DNA of 64,000 nt from Paraphaeosphaeria minitans. Lineage: Eukaryota > Ascomycota > Dothideomycetes > Pleosporales > Didymosphaeriaceae. The stretch is taken from contig WJXW01000008.1 of NCBI GenBank assembly GCA_015832175.1, positions 1,984,001-2,048,000 of the forward strand, in the 5' to 3' direction. The notes under the pieces were generated by a model that ran no database searches, was not told the DNA's origin, and saw only the letters and a list, made by a program, of their open reading frames with translations. Shown piece after piece: positions 32,431 through 44,594 of the stretch; the stretch's first letter is position 1; every line of letters starts with the position of its first letter. Position numbers and translations under genes: made by a program.

Positions 32431-33646
32431 CTACAGCCGGAAGGAAACCCCAAACTTCTTGATGACAGAATCCCGCGGTGCCAACTTAGCCCGATCGAGA
32501 ACCCAGTCGTTGTTCCATTCATACCGCTTCAGATATGGCGTTGCTTTAAGACCTGTCTTTGTCCACACAAGAGGCCCTTCTAAGGCACTGGATATACCAG
32601 GGAACCAGCTAAACCAGTCGCCTTCCCCATCCCGGATCATGTACAGCGAGCTGGAGCCTCCTCTGGCGCAGTAGGGCAGCGTGATTGTTTCGGATATGCC
32701 GCGCGCAAACGTGCGTATCTTGAAGACATTCCAGTTGTCGTTCTGGAGGGTCGAGGGCGCGTCGACGCGGCCGATGACAGCGAACTCGCAAAGCGAAGGA
32801 AACGCTCCAATGTTGTACAATTGCTGGAGAATGGTCGCGAGCTTTGCGCCGCGGAGAAGTTTGCCGCCAGAATGACATAAAGGTGTGTGAGCTAAATGGG
32901 CGCACTCTGGACGTGCGATAACTCTTATGACAAGGTACTCCAGTTCAACAGCTCTGTTGGGGCGCTTCTTGGATTCCGAAGGGCTGCTTAGGCGGTTATG
33001 GTCGGGTTGGCTGCTGGGAAAAGGTTCGACAAGAGCCCGCAACAAAGATGTGTTGTGCATAGCCTCAAACTTCGAAGGCGCTCACAGCATGGCACATATG
33101 AGGCTGATCGACACCTGAACGAATGATACAGTCGCAATCAAGGTTGAGATTGACTACTGACACAGGGAGACTCTGCAGGATCAACACGATGACAGCGCTG
33201 GACACAGGAAATCCTTCAAGGTGGACCACAGACTCTTCAAACGAAAGCGCAAATGTCCGTAGGTTGTTCATTTTGCGGACGGCCTTGCACAGCTCTGCCA
33301 GTCGATCGAAAGCATCTGCTGAATGGACACTGAAACCCATCAAGTGCACCTCAGTTATGCGTACACTGAGCGACTGAATAAGGTGGTACTGTCGTGCGAT
33401 TTTGCCAAATCGAGCGCTCGATGTATCTTCTCGGATTTTCGAGTCCAATGATATGTGCTGATAAAGCACAGTACTCGCAATGTGGTGCCATCTCTTGCAG
33501 ATGCGCATAGCCGTGATGAGATTAGATGGCTTATTCAAAAGTCTTTCGAAGACATCCATAAGGATCTCGTTTGGTAGTCTCCACCGATCATCCCCCCGAT
33601 GCTTCTTCCGTTTGTTCTGTATGGTGAGAGTGATTTTATGATGCAT
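32431..33646 (-). CDS. F-box protein with an apparent frameshift
   Basis: The first frame (33646-33065) starts with a basic leader and an F-box: WRLPNEILMDVFERL, then MRICKRWHHIASTVLYQHISLD. Leucine-rich-repeat-like strands follow (LIQSLSVRITEVHL, LRTFALSFEES, VVNLNLDCDC). It stops at TGA 33065-33067. The second frame (about 33083-32431) continues with LLRALVEPFPS, LEYLVIRVIARPECAHLAH, LQQLYNIGAFPSLCEFAVIG and YLKRYEWNNDWVLDR to the stop. One extra T in the GTTTGA run at about 33067 accounts for the break; without it the joined protein would be about 404 aa. F-box proteins recruit substrates to SCF ubiquitin ligases; the target is unknown. It could be an assembly error, a null allele or a gene in early decay. 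Confidence 0.55.
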
Positions 33647-34887
33647 GCTGGGAGCTCAACCTAGCATGAAGCAAAAGGCGTTTTATGCGTCAGAGGACGA
33701 GGTATGAGCTATACGGTAGGCAAGACTTCGGCGTGGCAACAACGTCCACAAACAGCTGGGACTTCAAGTACGTGGTAGGTTAGTCATGATATACGAATGT
33801 CCAGGACCTCGTTCGACCGGCGGCGGCTCATGTAAGCGTATGGTCTGGTGCTTCGTGAGCCCGATGATCCGGCAGTTGACGCGCTGATGCGATGGTGATC
33901 GAAGATTGGACGACCCGAGTGGGGGACACAAGCCGTCTTTCCCACACTGGCAATCTCCCCCGCATTATCTCACGTGGGGCCTTTATGAAATCCCAGGATT
34001 CGGTGCATTTCATCTTGCAGTAAGATACCTAGTAGATATCGACTCTTGTCTACGGACATTGTGACCAATGACGTATGAAACCTCGGTGGGCGGTGAACGC
34101 ATGCGCGCGATACCCTAGCGATGGGCAGGATGTACGGACATCGCTGTTAGATAGATGCGAGATGGCGCTCTCGGGCACCATACTGGCTAATTTGCATATC
34201 GACTGAGAGACTCGCATGTGAAGCAAGGAAAAATTACCTAGACAACCGACGTGAGAACAGAGAATCCACAAAGCTGGGTAAACAGTTGCATTGCTAGGTA
34301 CTAGGTACTGGTTTGCGCCAACATGCAGGCACACCGCAGCGCTTTTCGAGGGTAAAGATGGTTGCACTTTCCAATACGAAAGGTTGCAGGAAGATCAAGT
34401 ATGCGATGATGGATACGACACCTGTTGGAGAGGGTGTGGTGGGTTCTTAGATGGTCTGTATTGAGCATCATGCTATTCACTATCAGTCGCGATTGTGCTA
34501 CGCGTTGCTGCAAAGTTATGCAGTGCGGTCACAAGGCCATATTAGCTGCATCTACTGGACACTGCCTCGTGCTGGAGGTCTGGGCCTCTCAGCTTCTCTC
34601 CAGACGTGTGATCTGGTACTCAAAAAGTAAACTCAATGCATCAAGGTATGCACAGATACCTTCGCCCCCGGCGCATATGCACTGTCAAGTGGGTATCTCC
34701 AATAACCATAAACTCCCCATGAAACGCAAAAGATAATCAAACTGCCCCTAAAGGTGACTCGCAACCTGGCCGTGAACGTCACCTGCCACCAACGCCCTCA
34801 GCACCGATTCGGAGTCGTCGACGATGGCTAGCTTCCCGGGGTGTCGGTTAGAAAGACAGTACCTGGACCGTCCAATTAGCAACCCAA
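33647..34887. other. intergenic interval
   Basis: About 1.24 kb upstream of the F-box gene and downstream of AOS1. It contains only short overlapping frames and a gctaggtactaggtactgg stretch near 34295. No supported gene, RNA or element. Confidence 0.45.
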
Positions 34888-36185
34888 TCAAGTCAACACG
34901 ATGGGCGCGTCGACAGGCAGGGGCACTATCGGTGGCACAGGGTCATTCACGAAGATGGGGTGGAGGGCATACACTGGTCCCGAGCTATCCTCGCCGTCGA
35001 ACAGCATGAGGTTCTGGATGGGCTGCTCTCGCTTGCCGAGAACATTGATGACATCCTGAGCCAGCTGTCCGCCGAGGTAGGCTGTGACGGGTGCAACCTC
35101 GCAGTCCAGGTTGCTGAGGAAGTCGCGCAGGAAGTCGCCGGTGAGAGTCTCGGCCGGTAGGGTGAGCTCCTTGTGTCGGTCCATGGCGGAGGCAGTGAAA
35201 GCTGGTAGGGCGACGAGCGGACTGCCATTGCCTTGTCGCTGCCACTCCCAAAGCGTGCGGATGCAGGTAAGCAGAGGATGGACCTTTTTCAGCTTGCGAG
35301 CGTTTCCCTGTAGCCCAGGCGCAAGAGGCGAGGTGTTGGACAGCAGCAGTGGGGTGTACAGCTCGCGCTTTGTGACTAGCTCGATGTTCTTGCCGTTCTC
35401 TTTCTTGAAGCGGACGCGGGTTATGGATCGTGTCGCCGACTCGGCTTTGAGCTCCGTCTTCCTGGACACCTCCCGTTCGATGACGAAGTCGTGCTGGCCC
35501 AGGTCTGCGAAGATGTATCCGTACATGCCATGGGTGCCTCCTGCGTAGAAAGGGCGGTTTGCGATTCTTGCGCAGCCATTGATGTTGGTGAGCCCGATGA
35601 AGTCGAGGTCGGTAGCAATGATCAGATCAAAGGGCACAAAAAAGCTGGTGTCAGTCTCCTTGGACACATCATGAGTAAGCACGTTGACCTTGACGCGGGG
35701 GTTGAGTTTCCGGACTTGGACAGCCGCTGCTTGGGCGCGCTGGAGGTCGTCAGCATAAGGACGTGGCTGTGAGTGCACGCGCTCACGTTCTTGCCCACGT
35801 CGGCTTCGGCGACGAAGAATTGGGCGCCAAGGTCCTCCTCGCTGACTACCTCGTGATCGGCTAGGGTAATGGAGCTTATGCCTGCCAGGACGAGGTTCTT
35901 CGCGATCTCGTTGGCGAGGGCCTTGATGTTCACGACGAGGATGTTGGCATTGCGGATCCTGTTCTGTGCCTCGAGGCCCCAGAGGCGGATCTGTCTGTCG
36001 TACAGAGCAATCTCATCTGCGGGTATCAGTGACTGGCACCGCACAATGGAAGAAGCAAACTGACCTGCAGACACCGTCTCGGCCTGGGCAGTGGATGCGA
36101 CGGGTTTGGGGAAGGTGGCCGGGCCGTTCGTCGCGGGCAACGTCGCAGGGAGGGTGGCCTGCCCATTTGTCGCGGGGTCGGCCAT
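34888..36185 (-). CDS. AOS1: SUMO-activating enzyme E1 subunit AOS1
   Basis: Exons 36185-36065, 36016-35787 and 35739-34888 give 400 aa. After a low-complexity leader (repeats of LPATNG type) comes the ThiF/E1 fold: DEIALYDRQIRLWGLEAQNR, NILVVNIKALANEIAKNLVL, SITLADHEVVSEEDLGAQFF and DVGKNRAQAAAVQVRKLNP. Later come FDLIIATDLDF and the C-terminal part with YLGGQLAQDVINVLGKREQP and LMLFDGED. AOS1 pairs with UBA2 to adenylate and activate SUMO; the catalytic cysteine is in UBA2, so its absence here is expected. The splice at GKN/RAQ restores the usual E1 motif. Some SAE1-like proteins differ slightly, but no ubiquitin-E1 C-terminal domains are present. Confidence 0.9.
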
Positions 36186-36450
36186 GTTAGCGGACTCAGC
36201 GATGCGTGTTGGGTTCGGTGCGGAGCGGAGAGGAGCGGAGAGGGGAGGAGAGGAGAGGAGATGGCGCGGCAGGTCTTGTGGTGAAGCAGGCGGTTGGCGT
36301 TGGAGGCTTGGACCATCTCTTGGCTGCCAGACAGAGCCGCACTAGTCACGCGCACGGGCCGATGGTTGATGTGGGGTGCGTAAGAGCGATCCGACATCCC
36401 CCCCTTCCATCCCGACCTCATCGCCGTCCGGATGCACACCACCACACGAT
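36186..36450. promoter_or_regulatory. divergent promoter between AOS1 and an unnamed gene, with a purine tract
   Basis: Start codons are 265 bp apart on opposite strands. The plus strand carries a pure-purine stretch at about 36224-36265 made of GGAGC/GGAGA words, a common core-promoter feature in filamentous fungi. Confidence 0.5.
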
Positions 36451-38210
36451 ATGCCGAGATCCCTGCCCACCTCGCCGTCGCCGTCTCCATCGCCCCCACC
36501 CTCCGAATTGCCCTTTGCGACGGGCGGCTTCGACTGGCCCCAGGCCTCGGCCTCCCCCTACACGCGCATCAACCAGCTCACCGACTTCATAAACGAGCGC
36601 CGCCAGCAAGCCGCTTCCGCTTCCGCTTCCGCTGTCGCTACCGACGACGGAGCGTCGCAAAGAAGGCCACCGTCGCCAAGGGATACAGCCACGCGGCGCC
36701 GGCAAACTGCTGACTTTGCACTGCCATCCGGCTTCAGTAGACCCGGTGCTACACCCAGCGAGCGCTACCTTCGTCGCGCCCACCAGCGCGTGAGAGACGC
36801 ACGATCCGTCATTGAAGACCCCGCGACCGACGTGCTGCACCTGAGCCATCATCCGCTGGATTCGTTCCATACCGCCCGCCGAGAGCGCAGCCCGCCCAGC
36901 CGTCTCGACAGCCAACGCAGACAGACAAAGAGGCGGAAGCTCCAACACTCTGCCAAGCCACTCTCCGAGCATGACGGTTTCAAGTATGGCTACAAGGGAC
37001 AGGTGGCTCGTGGAAGGCTCCGTATGGACGTGGTCAGTTGCGACGGTGGTGAGTACGACAGGGACAGTTCTCTATATCGCGTCCAGAACGTGTTGAGCAA
37101 CGACAAGAGCGTGTACTGTAGCCAAACCGGGAGGTGCAACATCCTGCTCGGGCACATTGGCGACATGCCCTTTTGTTTGGAGAAGATGGTGATTCGCGCA
37201 CCAGATCGAGGCTTCACGGCTCCTGTGCAGGAAGGCCTGGTATTCGTGGCCATGTCACCAGACAAACTGCTCTCGGGAACCGCCGCTTACGAGATCGAAT
37301 ACCACCCGCACGCCGACGATGTCTCACCGCCGTCCCCTACCCATGATTTTCGTTTTGGATTAGCAGACGAAGATGACGGCGAACTTATATCGTTCCAGGA
37401 AGCCATGCAAGACGAGGCAGTTTGGGAGCGGTCTCGCCAGGCTGTGTTTGAGATGGCTTCTCGCCAGGCTCGAACCGAGGAACGAACGGCTGGCCCGGCA
37501 AGGGCAGCACGGAGCCAACGGGATGAGCAACTCGGTGTTAGCGATGGAGGGGACCTTGCTAACGAATGTCCCTACCACATCGAGGAGGGCGACGCCAACG
37601 CCGCGGGCATCTCTGCGCCGACACCACCCCCTTTTACGACTACTATGGAGAGTGAAGCTGAAGATTCAGAAGAGAGCGAAGAACTGCCTTCCGCTGCTGT
37701 CATGGCAGATCGCCTTAGGCGCGAAAGTCGCTATCGTTCTGAAGGCGAGGACGATGACGACGGCGAGGACTTTATTCATCAACCGCCCGCCATTCTGCGG
37801 CGCGCGGAGCCCCTGGGGTCTCCTCGTCTGCGCGCTTTGCGTGAGCAAGCTCAGAGGTGGAGAGATCTGCAGCACACTCATAACCTTGATCCGATAAGGG
37901 CTACGCGTCTTCGCACCCCTAGTCGCATCGAGCCCAAGCAGAGTCGTGCAGAATCAGCGAACATCATCCAGCCTCATGCTCGTTTCTTCATTGCGCGCCA
38001 CAAGAATACAATTACCATCAAGTTCCATCCTGCAATGTAAGCGGGTCTCGCGCTTTCTTCGGTCACAGTCGCTAATACCTTACTAGCTCAGGGAAGCACG
38101 TCCTGCTGAAGCTGTGGAGCCCAATCCACGACGGCAATATCGACATCGAGAGCGTCCAGTTCTACGGATACTCGGGGCCACGGTTCTTTCCTGCAGTCCA
38201 AACACGCTAG
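36451..38210 (+). CDS. conserved fungal protein, probably nuclear, function unknown
   Basis: Exons 36451-38036 and 38087-38210 give 569 aa. The frame is open further upstream, but only from GTG; 36451 is the first ATG. The N-terminal 190 residues are disordered and rich in Ser, Pro and Arg, with a basic KRRK cluster (TKRRKLQHS). A conserved globular part follows: FKYGYKGQV, LRMDVVSCDGGEY, VYCSQTGRCNILLGHIGD, CLEKMVIRAPDRGFTAPVQE and GLVFVAMSPDKLL. A long acidic linker (EAEDSEESEELP; SEGEDDDDGEDF) leads to a second conserved end: RFFIARHKNTITIKFHPAI, then the spliced SGKHVLLKLWSPIHDGNIDIE and GYSGPRFFPA. The split beta-rich halves suggest one folded domain joined by a loop. I do not know a named family. 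Confidence 0.75.
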
Positions 38211-40302
38211 GGCATATGGTCCACATCGATTTCGACATACATCTTGCAAGCTACGAGATCGGTCGGTAGAAACCACGATCGGCATGATGCTATTTCTAGA
38301 TGAGTTCTGGGTCCTGGTGGGATCGATGTCAGCTGTGAACACAACTGCATACTGCCGCACTGTTGGCTAAGGCTCTTCAGCTAGCTGCCCGGTGGAATGA
38401 TACCAGTCTTCACTTGTTCTGCGTTCCACTTCTCCCTCGATCTTATTCCCTCTTCAGACCAGTCGATCTGCCTCGTCCCTGGAGAACATTCTCGTTCACT
38501 CATCTCGCGCTCTGCAGCCTAGATCCATCGCGGTGCGCCCCAGCCATAACGATGTCTCAAGCGAGTGCGCACCCCCCACCGTTTACCGCCCATCGCGAGC
38601 AAGCCGCTTCTCCGTGCCGCCTTTACCATCTAGCACCGACGGCAATCGATGGGCATGGTACCCTACCGTATATTTGCCGCTTCCGCGCTCACCGTTCGCG
38701 CATGCAATATGAAGATTAACGAAATTGATCGGTGGAAATTGCGTGTGTGGGCTGCGTGGCAGGGGTGTAGCGAAGACCGATGGAGTCAGTGTGCAGACGA
38801 CGACAAGGCTGGTCTCGAACCGGTTCCACAAGCAACGCCTCGCCGATGGTGTCAATGCAGGCTTTAGGGACAGCCCGGCGTGAGTAAGTATTTCAGACGA
38901 TGTTGGGTTCGTGTGCCGCGCGACACGATGCACAACACTCCCGCGCGTCCTGCTGCAGGGCGCCGCGAATGGAAGCCCCGCCCCGGCGTTGGACACTCTC
39001 ACGAATTGTACAGCGATTCACACCAGTGTATGGGTAGTTGGTGGAGTGCAGATCTTGTATACAGTCCGATGCTCTGCAATCTGCGATGCGAGGCAGATTA
39101 CCGAGGCTGCGTGGGAACTGGGTCCGGAGGTGTTCAAACGTCGTAACATATTCCAGGACCACCGCAGCGAAGGCCGTCAGCGAGCAGCCACACGTACATT
39201 GAATCCGAGCACCGTCGTTTTGTTGTCAAAACCTCTACCTCACAGGAACACGCCTCAACCGTGGAATCAGGTCCAGATCAACGCTTCTTTCTACCTTTTC
39301 ACCATTGCGCCAATTCATCCTTAGGCCGCCCATCTCCACCCCGTTTCCCCACCTACCTATTCCCTCATCGAGAATCTAGATGCGCACTGCCTTTTGCTTT
39401 TTCTGCCAGCGCACAGCGTCGCTAGCGCGGATGCGGGAAAAGGGACTCCGCGCATTGGGAGGTGCGTTTGAAACAGCTGCTAAGCAAGGGAGGAATCCCG
39501 GAGGTTGCTGCAGCGGAGGAGTCCCCGTTTAGTGATTCCAGGGGATAGGGAGATGTGCATGGAAGTCCGTTGCATTGGAGAGAGGTGGGGGTTCGAGAGG
39601 GGAATGTTTCCGTGCGGGTGCGCGCGTGCGTACGTTTGACGTTTGACGGGACGGGACAGCGGGAGGGATGAGGTTCCTGGGGAAAATTCAAAAGGGCGGT
39701 GAAGAGAACAGATGCAGCACAGAGGAGAGGGATCGCTGGTGGTGCGCATTAGAGGAGGGTGGATGTTTGCAACAGCTCCCTGGACATGAAAATTTGCAGT
39801 GTTGGAGCAGAGCAGAGTCAGGGCCTGTGGACGGGACAGGACGGTCACTGTCGAGGATGAAGCCTCACATGCGCCTTCTGAGAACCCGTTGGTTGTGTAT
39901 TGTGTACGCTTTTCCTCCGCTCGTGGGCGTGGGTTTGCTAGCTCTAGCTAGCTAGCCAGCGTACAATACAACGTTGGGTATCGTGACCGTGTTGTTGTTT
40001 TCTCTGTGGCAATCTCTCGCCTGACGCGATGGCTCTGAACAACAGGCAGAGAACGCACCCACCCACCGCCCTGCCATGTTTGTCCAAAAACGCCTTCGCT
40101 ATGCACACAAACCATGATGAAAAAAAAGACAAGTAAGAAAGAAAAGATAGGAAAAAAACAATGGCCACCGTGCTGTGCTCCTCCTCTTGTGTGCTTGCTC
40201 TCCATGTCGGGGGTGATTTGCATTGAGCCATTACGCACAACCGCACCCATCGCAGGGCGTCCTCCTCTCCAGGCAGATTTAGAATCCCGAAAACCGCGAC
40301 TG
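38211..40302. other. long gene-free interval between convergent genes
   Basis: About 2.1 kb between two 3' ends. Only short, unconvincing frames occur on either strand. Purine-rich sequence lies at 39650-39760 and A-rich sequence at about 40110-40160. I see no transposon, RNA gene or repeat array. Confidence 0.4.
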
Positions 40303-43300
40303 CTAGTCACTCAGCTCGATAGCATCGTCCTCGGTCCCGCCCGCCTGCTGCGCGCACTGCTCTTCGTCCGAGTACCCCTCTCCATCCCCCTCCTCTTCGT
40401 CTCCGTCTCCGACTTCGTCTTCGGAGTAGAATTCGCCCCCTTCCTCGTCGTCTTCGCCGTATTCATCCAAGCTGCCGTCGTCACCGCCGGTTCCTTCCTC
40501 GCCACCAGCGTCGTCCACTAGCACAATGTCGTCCTCATTATCGTCGTCATCCACGACGAAGGAATGCAGTTGAGACTGCTGCGTGGGCAAGTATGACTGT
40601 TGTGTTGGAAGCGGGGACGAGAGAAACCCCGGAGGCACACCCGCATCCCTCTCGACATCCTTCCCTTTGCCCTTGGACATGTCCATCGCATCCGGCGCCG
40701 AGCTCGTCCTCGGCGCAACCTGCGCGCGGTACGCCCTGATCGCCTCAGGCTGCCCGTATAGATGCTGCGGCACGAAGCGGCTCGCGCGCGCCCAGTACGC
40801 GGGCTTGTCGCTTGGGGTGCCCTTATCTGGCCCCGACGACAGCCGGGACGGCGAGCGAGCCAGAGACTCGTGCGCGCGCTGGATGATCTGGCTTGTCGTT
40901 GAGCCATTGAAGGAGGTGGACATGCGGCTGCTGTTGAAGTCCACGGAGCGGGAGGGTGTGTGTGCGCGGTTATGTTTGGCATTGGACTCCTTGATCGCAC
41001 GGAAGCGGGCGATGCGCTCTTCGTCGGTGGTCGGGGCCGGGAGGGTCTTGCGGAAGTTGACGGGGACTTGCTGACCTGTGGATGAGCTTGAGGTGCGGGC
41101 GCGCTTGTTGTCGGTTTTTGGAGCGTCTTCTTCGTCAGAGGAGTCGTGGCTGCGTTTGCGGAGCTTATTGGGGTCGATGCCCATGGCGCGGAGGCGGAAA
41201 TAGTCTGTTTCTGTGCGGTCGACAGTTACTCGCCGTTCGTTTGATTGTGCTCGGGCTTCGTAGTAGGATTTTGAAAAGTCGCGGATGGGTTGAGATGAGG
41301 ACTCGCCATTTTGCTGGTTTGGCTGTGCACGTGGCTGACTAGTTGGCTGGGCTCGCCTGGAGACGCTATTGATGATGACTTTGGGACGAGGAGTAACAGG
41401 TTGATCAACGGGAACCTCTGCAACGGCCTGTACCTCTTGGGCTGGTGGACTGGCCGCCGAGCTCGCCGCCGAGCTCTTTGAAGCTTCGAGCTGAGACCGT
41501 AGCTTCCGTCGACGGTCTCGGATTTGACGCGCCTCAGCCCTTGACTTCTTCTTGTGGACGTGTTGCGCCCACCGATAGAAGGCAGCACGAGCGAGATTCA
41601 GACGCTTCCGCTCCCACATCTCGTCTGCCCTGGCACGATCCCGCGCCTGTTGTTCCCTACGAAGTGCTGCTTGCGTGTCTTTGACCAAGTTTTCCACCAT
41701 GTTCTCAAGGAACTGCTTCATCATGCCGTCCCTCGGGTCGTCAAACAGATTGTTAGCCAGGGCTTCGAGCGCTTGCATTCGTTGAGCTTCTGCTTGATCT
41801 ACCGCCCGTTGCTGAGCGCGAAGTCGCTCCCTCTCTTTTTCTTCTCGAGCCAGTCGTTGCTGTTCGGCTACGCGTGCCTTCGCCTGTTCCTCCTGCACTT
41901 TCCGCCTCTGCTCTTCCACGGCCCTTCGTCGCTGTTCCTCAGCAGCCTGTCGCTGTTCCTCAGCAGCCTGTCGCTGTTCCTCCTGTGCCTTGCGCTGCTC
42001 TTCCTCTTGCGCTTTCTGTCGGGCTTCTTCCGCCTTTCGTTGCTCCTCCTCAGCCTTCTTCCGTTGTTCGTCTTCGGTGGGAGGTGTGAGGTTTGTTTCT
42101 GCAGATTTTGGAAAAGATAGTCCAGCTGTCGGTGCCCAAAGCCTAGTTGAAGAAGCAGATGGGGCACTAGATTTTGCGAATGTAGGGAACCCATTTGGAG
42201 GAGCCGAGGACGGTTGGGTAGAACCCGGCATCGTGTACCCAGTGAATGCGTTCGAAGGGGCCGTTGATGTTGAGAATATGGACGCACTAGGTGCAGATAT
42301 TCCAGCGCCATTCGCAGCTGTGGGTGCATCGAGAGCCTTCTGTCCCGAAAATGCAAATGGGTTTCCATTGGTAGATGGTGTGAAAACACTCCCTTTGGCA
42401 GATAATCCTGGAGACGCCGTGTTTGCAGGCGCTGGGAACCCAGTCGAGGTTGATAAGAATCCAGGCGCGGGTGGGGTTGGTTGCCCGGTCGCGTTAAGCT
42501 TGGCTGCGACGCTGGCGAAAGGATTCATCGGGGTAGTTGTCAAAGGCGCAGCGTTGGGCGTCGGCGCAAACTTCACACTGTTCTTCGATGCGTCAAACAG
42601 ACCCGGATGAATGCCTGAAGGGAACATCGTAGACGGCTGTGCAGACGTACGCACCGCAGCAGCTGCTGCAAAAGGATTTGAAACGGCCGAAGATGTCCGG
42701 GATTCTGGGATGAATAATGAGTCCTCATCTTTATCAGAAACAGGTTCCAGCAGACCTTTTTGTCCGGCCTGTTGCAGGTTGTATCCGAACAGGACTGCGG
42801 CCAGATTACGACCGCCCCGTTTGGACTCGACGTATTTCTGCGAGAAGAAGTGATTCTTGCCGAAAGGGTCCTTTCGCATGGTGATGGTTTCCGGTCGTAA
42901 GTAAGTGGTACCCTGGGCATTGACATCAAACTCGCCACCGTAGGCCTGGCAGAACGTGCGGACCTGTTCCACATTATCCAAACCAAAGACATCGACAAGC
43001 TTCTCCAAAGTCCAGTCGTCAATTTTCTGTTTGTGCACCATGTAGGCTTTGACCATTGCTTCCAGGGTGTCAGATCGAACGGACATGAAACGGATGGCAG
43101 CGGCACATGCCATAAGATACGAAATCCGGCTTGACCTGACCATTCTCCAGAAAGTGGTGTAGTTCTTCGTATTCTGGGCGGCTCGGACAAGGGCTTGCGC
43201 AACCCGAACCTTAGGATGACGACGAACCTCTTCACGATGATCGCGTTCTTTCAGGCCCAGGATGATGTTGTAGGCGTGGATCTCAGCGACACGCGACGCC

Positions 43301-44594
43301 TCGAGCGGGGAAGGTGTTTTTCCGTCTGCAGGCTCGTACACCTTTATCTTATCCCATAGCTCTTTGATCTGATTGCAAGAGGCCGCGAGCTGCTCCCAAT
43401 CCGTGTGTCGGTCGTACGAGACTCCTTCGCTCCTATTGGACATCTGATGCATGCTGAGCAGATGGAAGCGGATGCACATCTCGTAACAGGCGAGGAACGA
43501 TTCGGTGTCTTGCTGTCTCCGGTAGTTTTTACTGAGTTCTACTCGCACGGCTCGCGATCGGTCCCATATCCAGCCATCGAGATATTCAAACGAGTCTTCT
43601 TTCAATCGGTTGATCATTCCTTCCATTGACCTCTGCATGACATTAGCACAGGTCGGCCAAGACTGGGTACGTGACCTACACGGAGGGCCGCTGGAGTGCG
43701 GAGATCGGTCATGAGGGTGAGGTCTTCACCGGCGGATGACCGGTGATGTGCCGCGATCATGCGCCCTTCGTCGACCTCCCGCTGGAGACGCGGGCCATGT
43801 GCGGTTTCCTTGGAATATTCGGGGGCGGCTACGTCGTTCTGAACAATTCGTCGTACTCGTTCGTACTCAGGACACAAGTCTTCGCAAAGACCATGCTTGT
43901 CGACGCTCTGGCTCATGTCCATCTGTCCATCAGGATCCATTTGGCCCTTGGCGATCTGCTCTTGCTTCTTGAACGCTTGTGCATGTTTGAGCTGTCAAGA
44001 TTAGCATACCAAGCTGGCACCTCGGAGTCCGCCTTACATATGCGAATCGCAGGTCATATTCGTGTCGTTTGTAGGGCGTAGAATTCAGAGGGTCCGTGTT
44101 GTTCTTGTGCGTGGGGGAATATCGAATGCCGGTGTAGCTGTCGGGCTCAGGAGTCTGCCTGTAAACATGATTAGAAACTATGGCGGGGTGAGCCACTCGC
44201 AATCAACCTCGTCCCCGTCCTTGAACTCGTGCCCGTCCTCGTCTTTCGTTGTCGTGTCGCATTGCCAAGTGGTTTTCCGTCTTCTTTTTCGACTCCTTTC
44301 CTGTTGCGCAATCTGGCCCACCCCGCCGTTTAATGTCTTCTTATGGCAAGGCGAGAGAGCTTACTCTTGTGCCTTGTTTGCCCCGCCTGAATTATTGCTG
44401 CCACCTCGACCACGTGTACCCGCACCGTTGCTGTTCCCGCGATTGTTGTCTCGTCTCGCGACGGTACCGCCCGAGAGCGCGTCGAGCGCATTCGATTTGT
44501 TTGGCGCATGGGGTCCACCGTTAAACCCTCCACGACCTCGGTTTGCACCTCGAAACCCGCCGTTGCCTCGACCTCGACCGCGCCCTCCGGTCAT
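40303..44594 (-). CDS. SAC3: SAC3/GANP-family mRNA export factor
   Basis: Exons 44594-44365, 44158-44038, 43991-43680 and 43632-40303 join in frame to 1330 aa. The N-terminus is an RGG/FG-type low-complexity stretch (GGRGRGRGNGGFRG). The SAC3 signature follows (LCEDLCPEYERVRRIVQNDV, then DLRTPAALRRSMEGMINRL). The TPR/PCI-like helical core comes next (FLACYEMCIRFHLLSMHQMS; RVAEIHAYNIILGL; RMVRSSRISYLMACAAAIRF). A Phe-Gly and Pro-rich middle leads to a long charged coiled coil (about residues 700-800, EEQR/AEEQR repeats) and an acidic tail. SAC3 scaffolds TREX-2 with Thp1, Sus1 and Cdc31 at nuclear pores, coupling transcription to mRNA export. The first intron (206 nt) is the least certain, though its phase is right. 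Confidence 0.85.
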
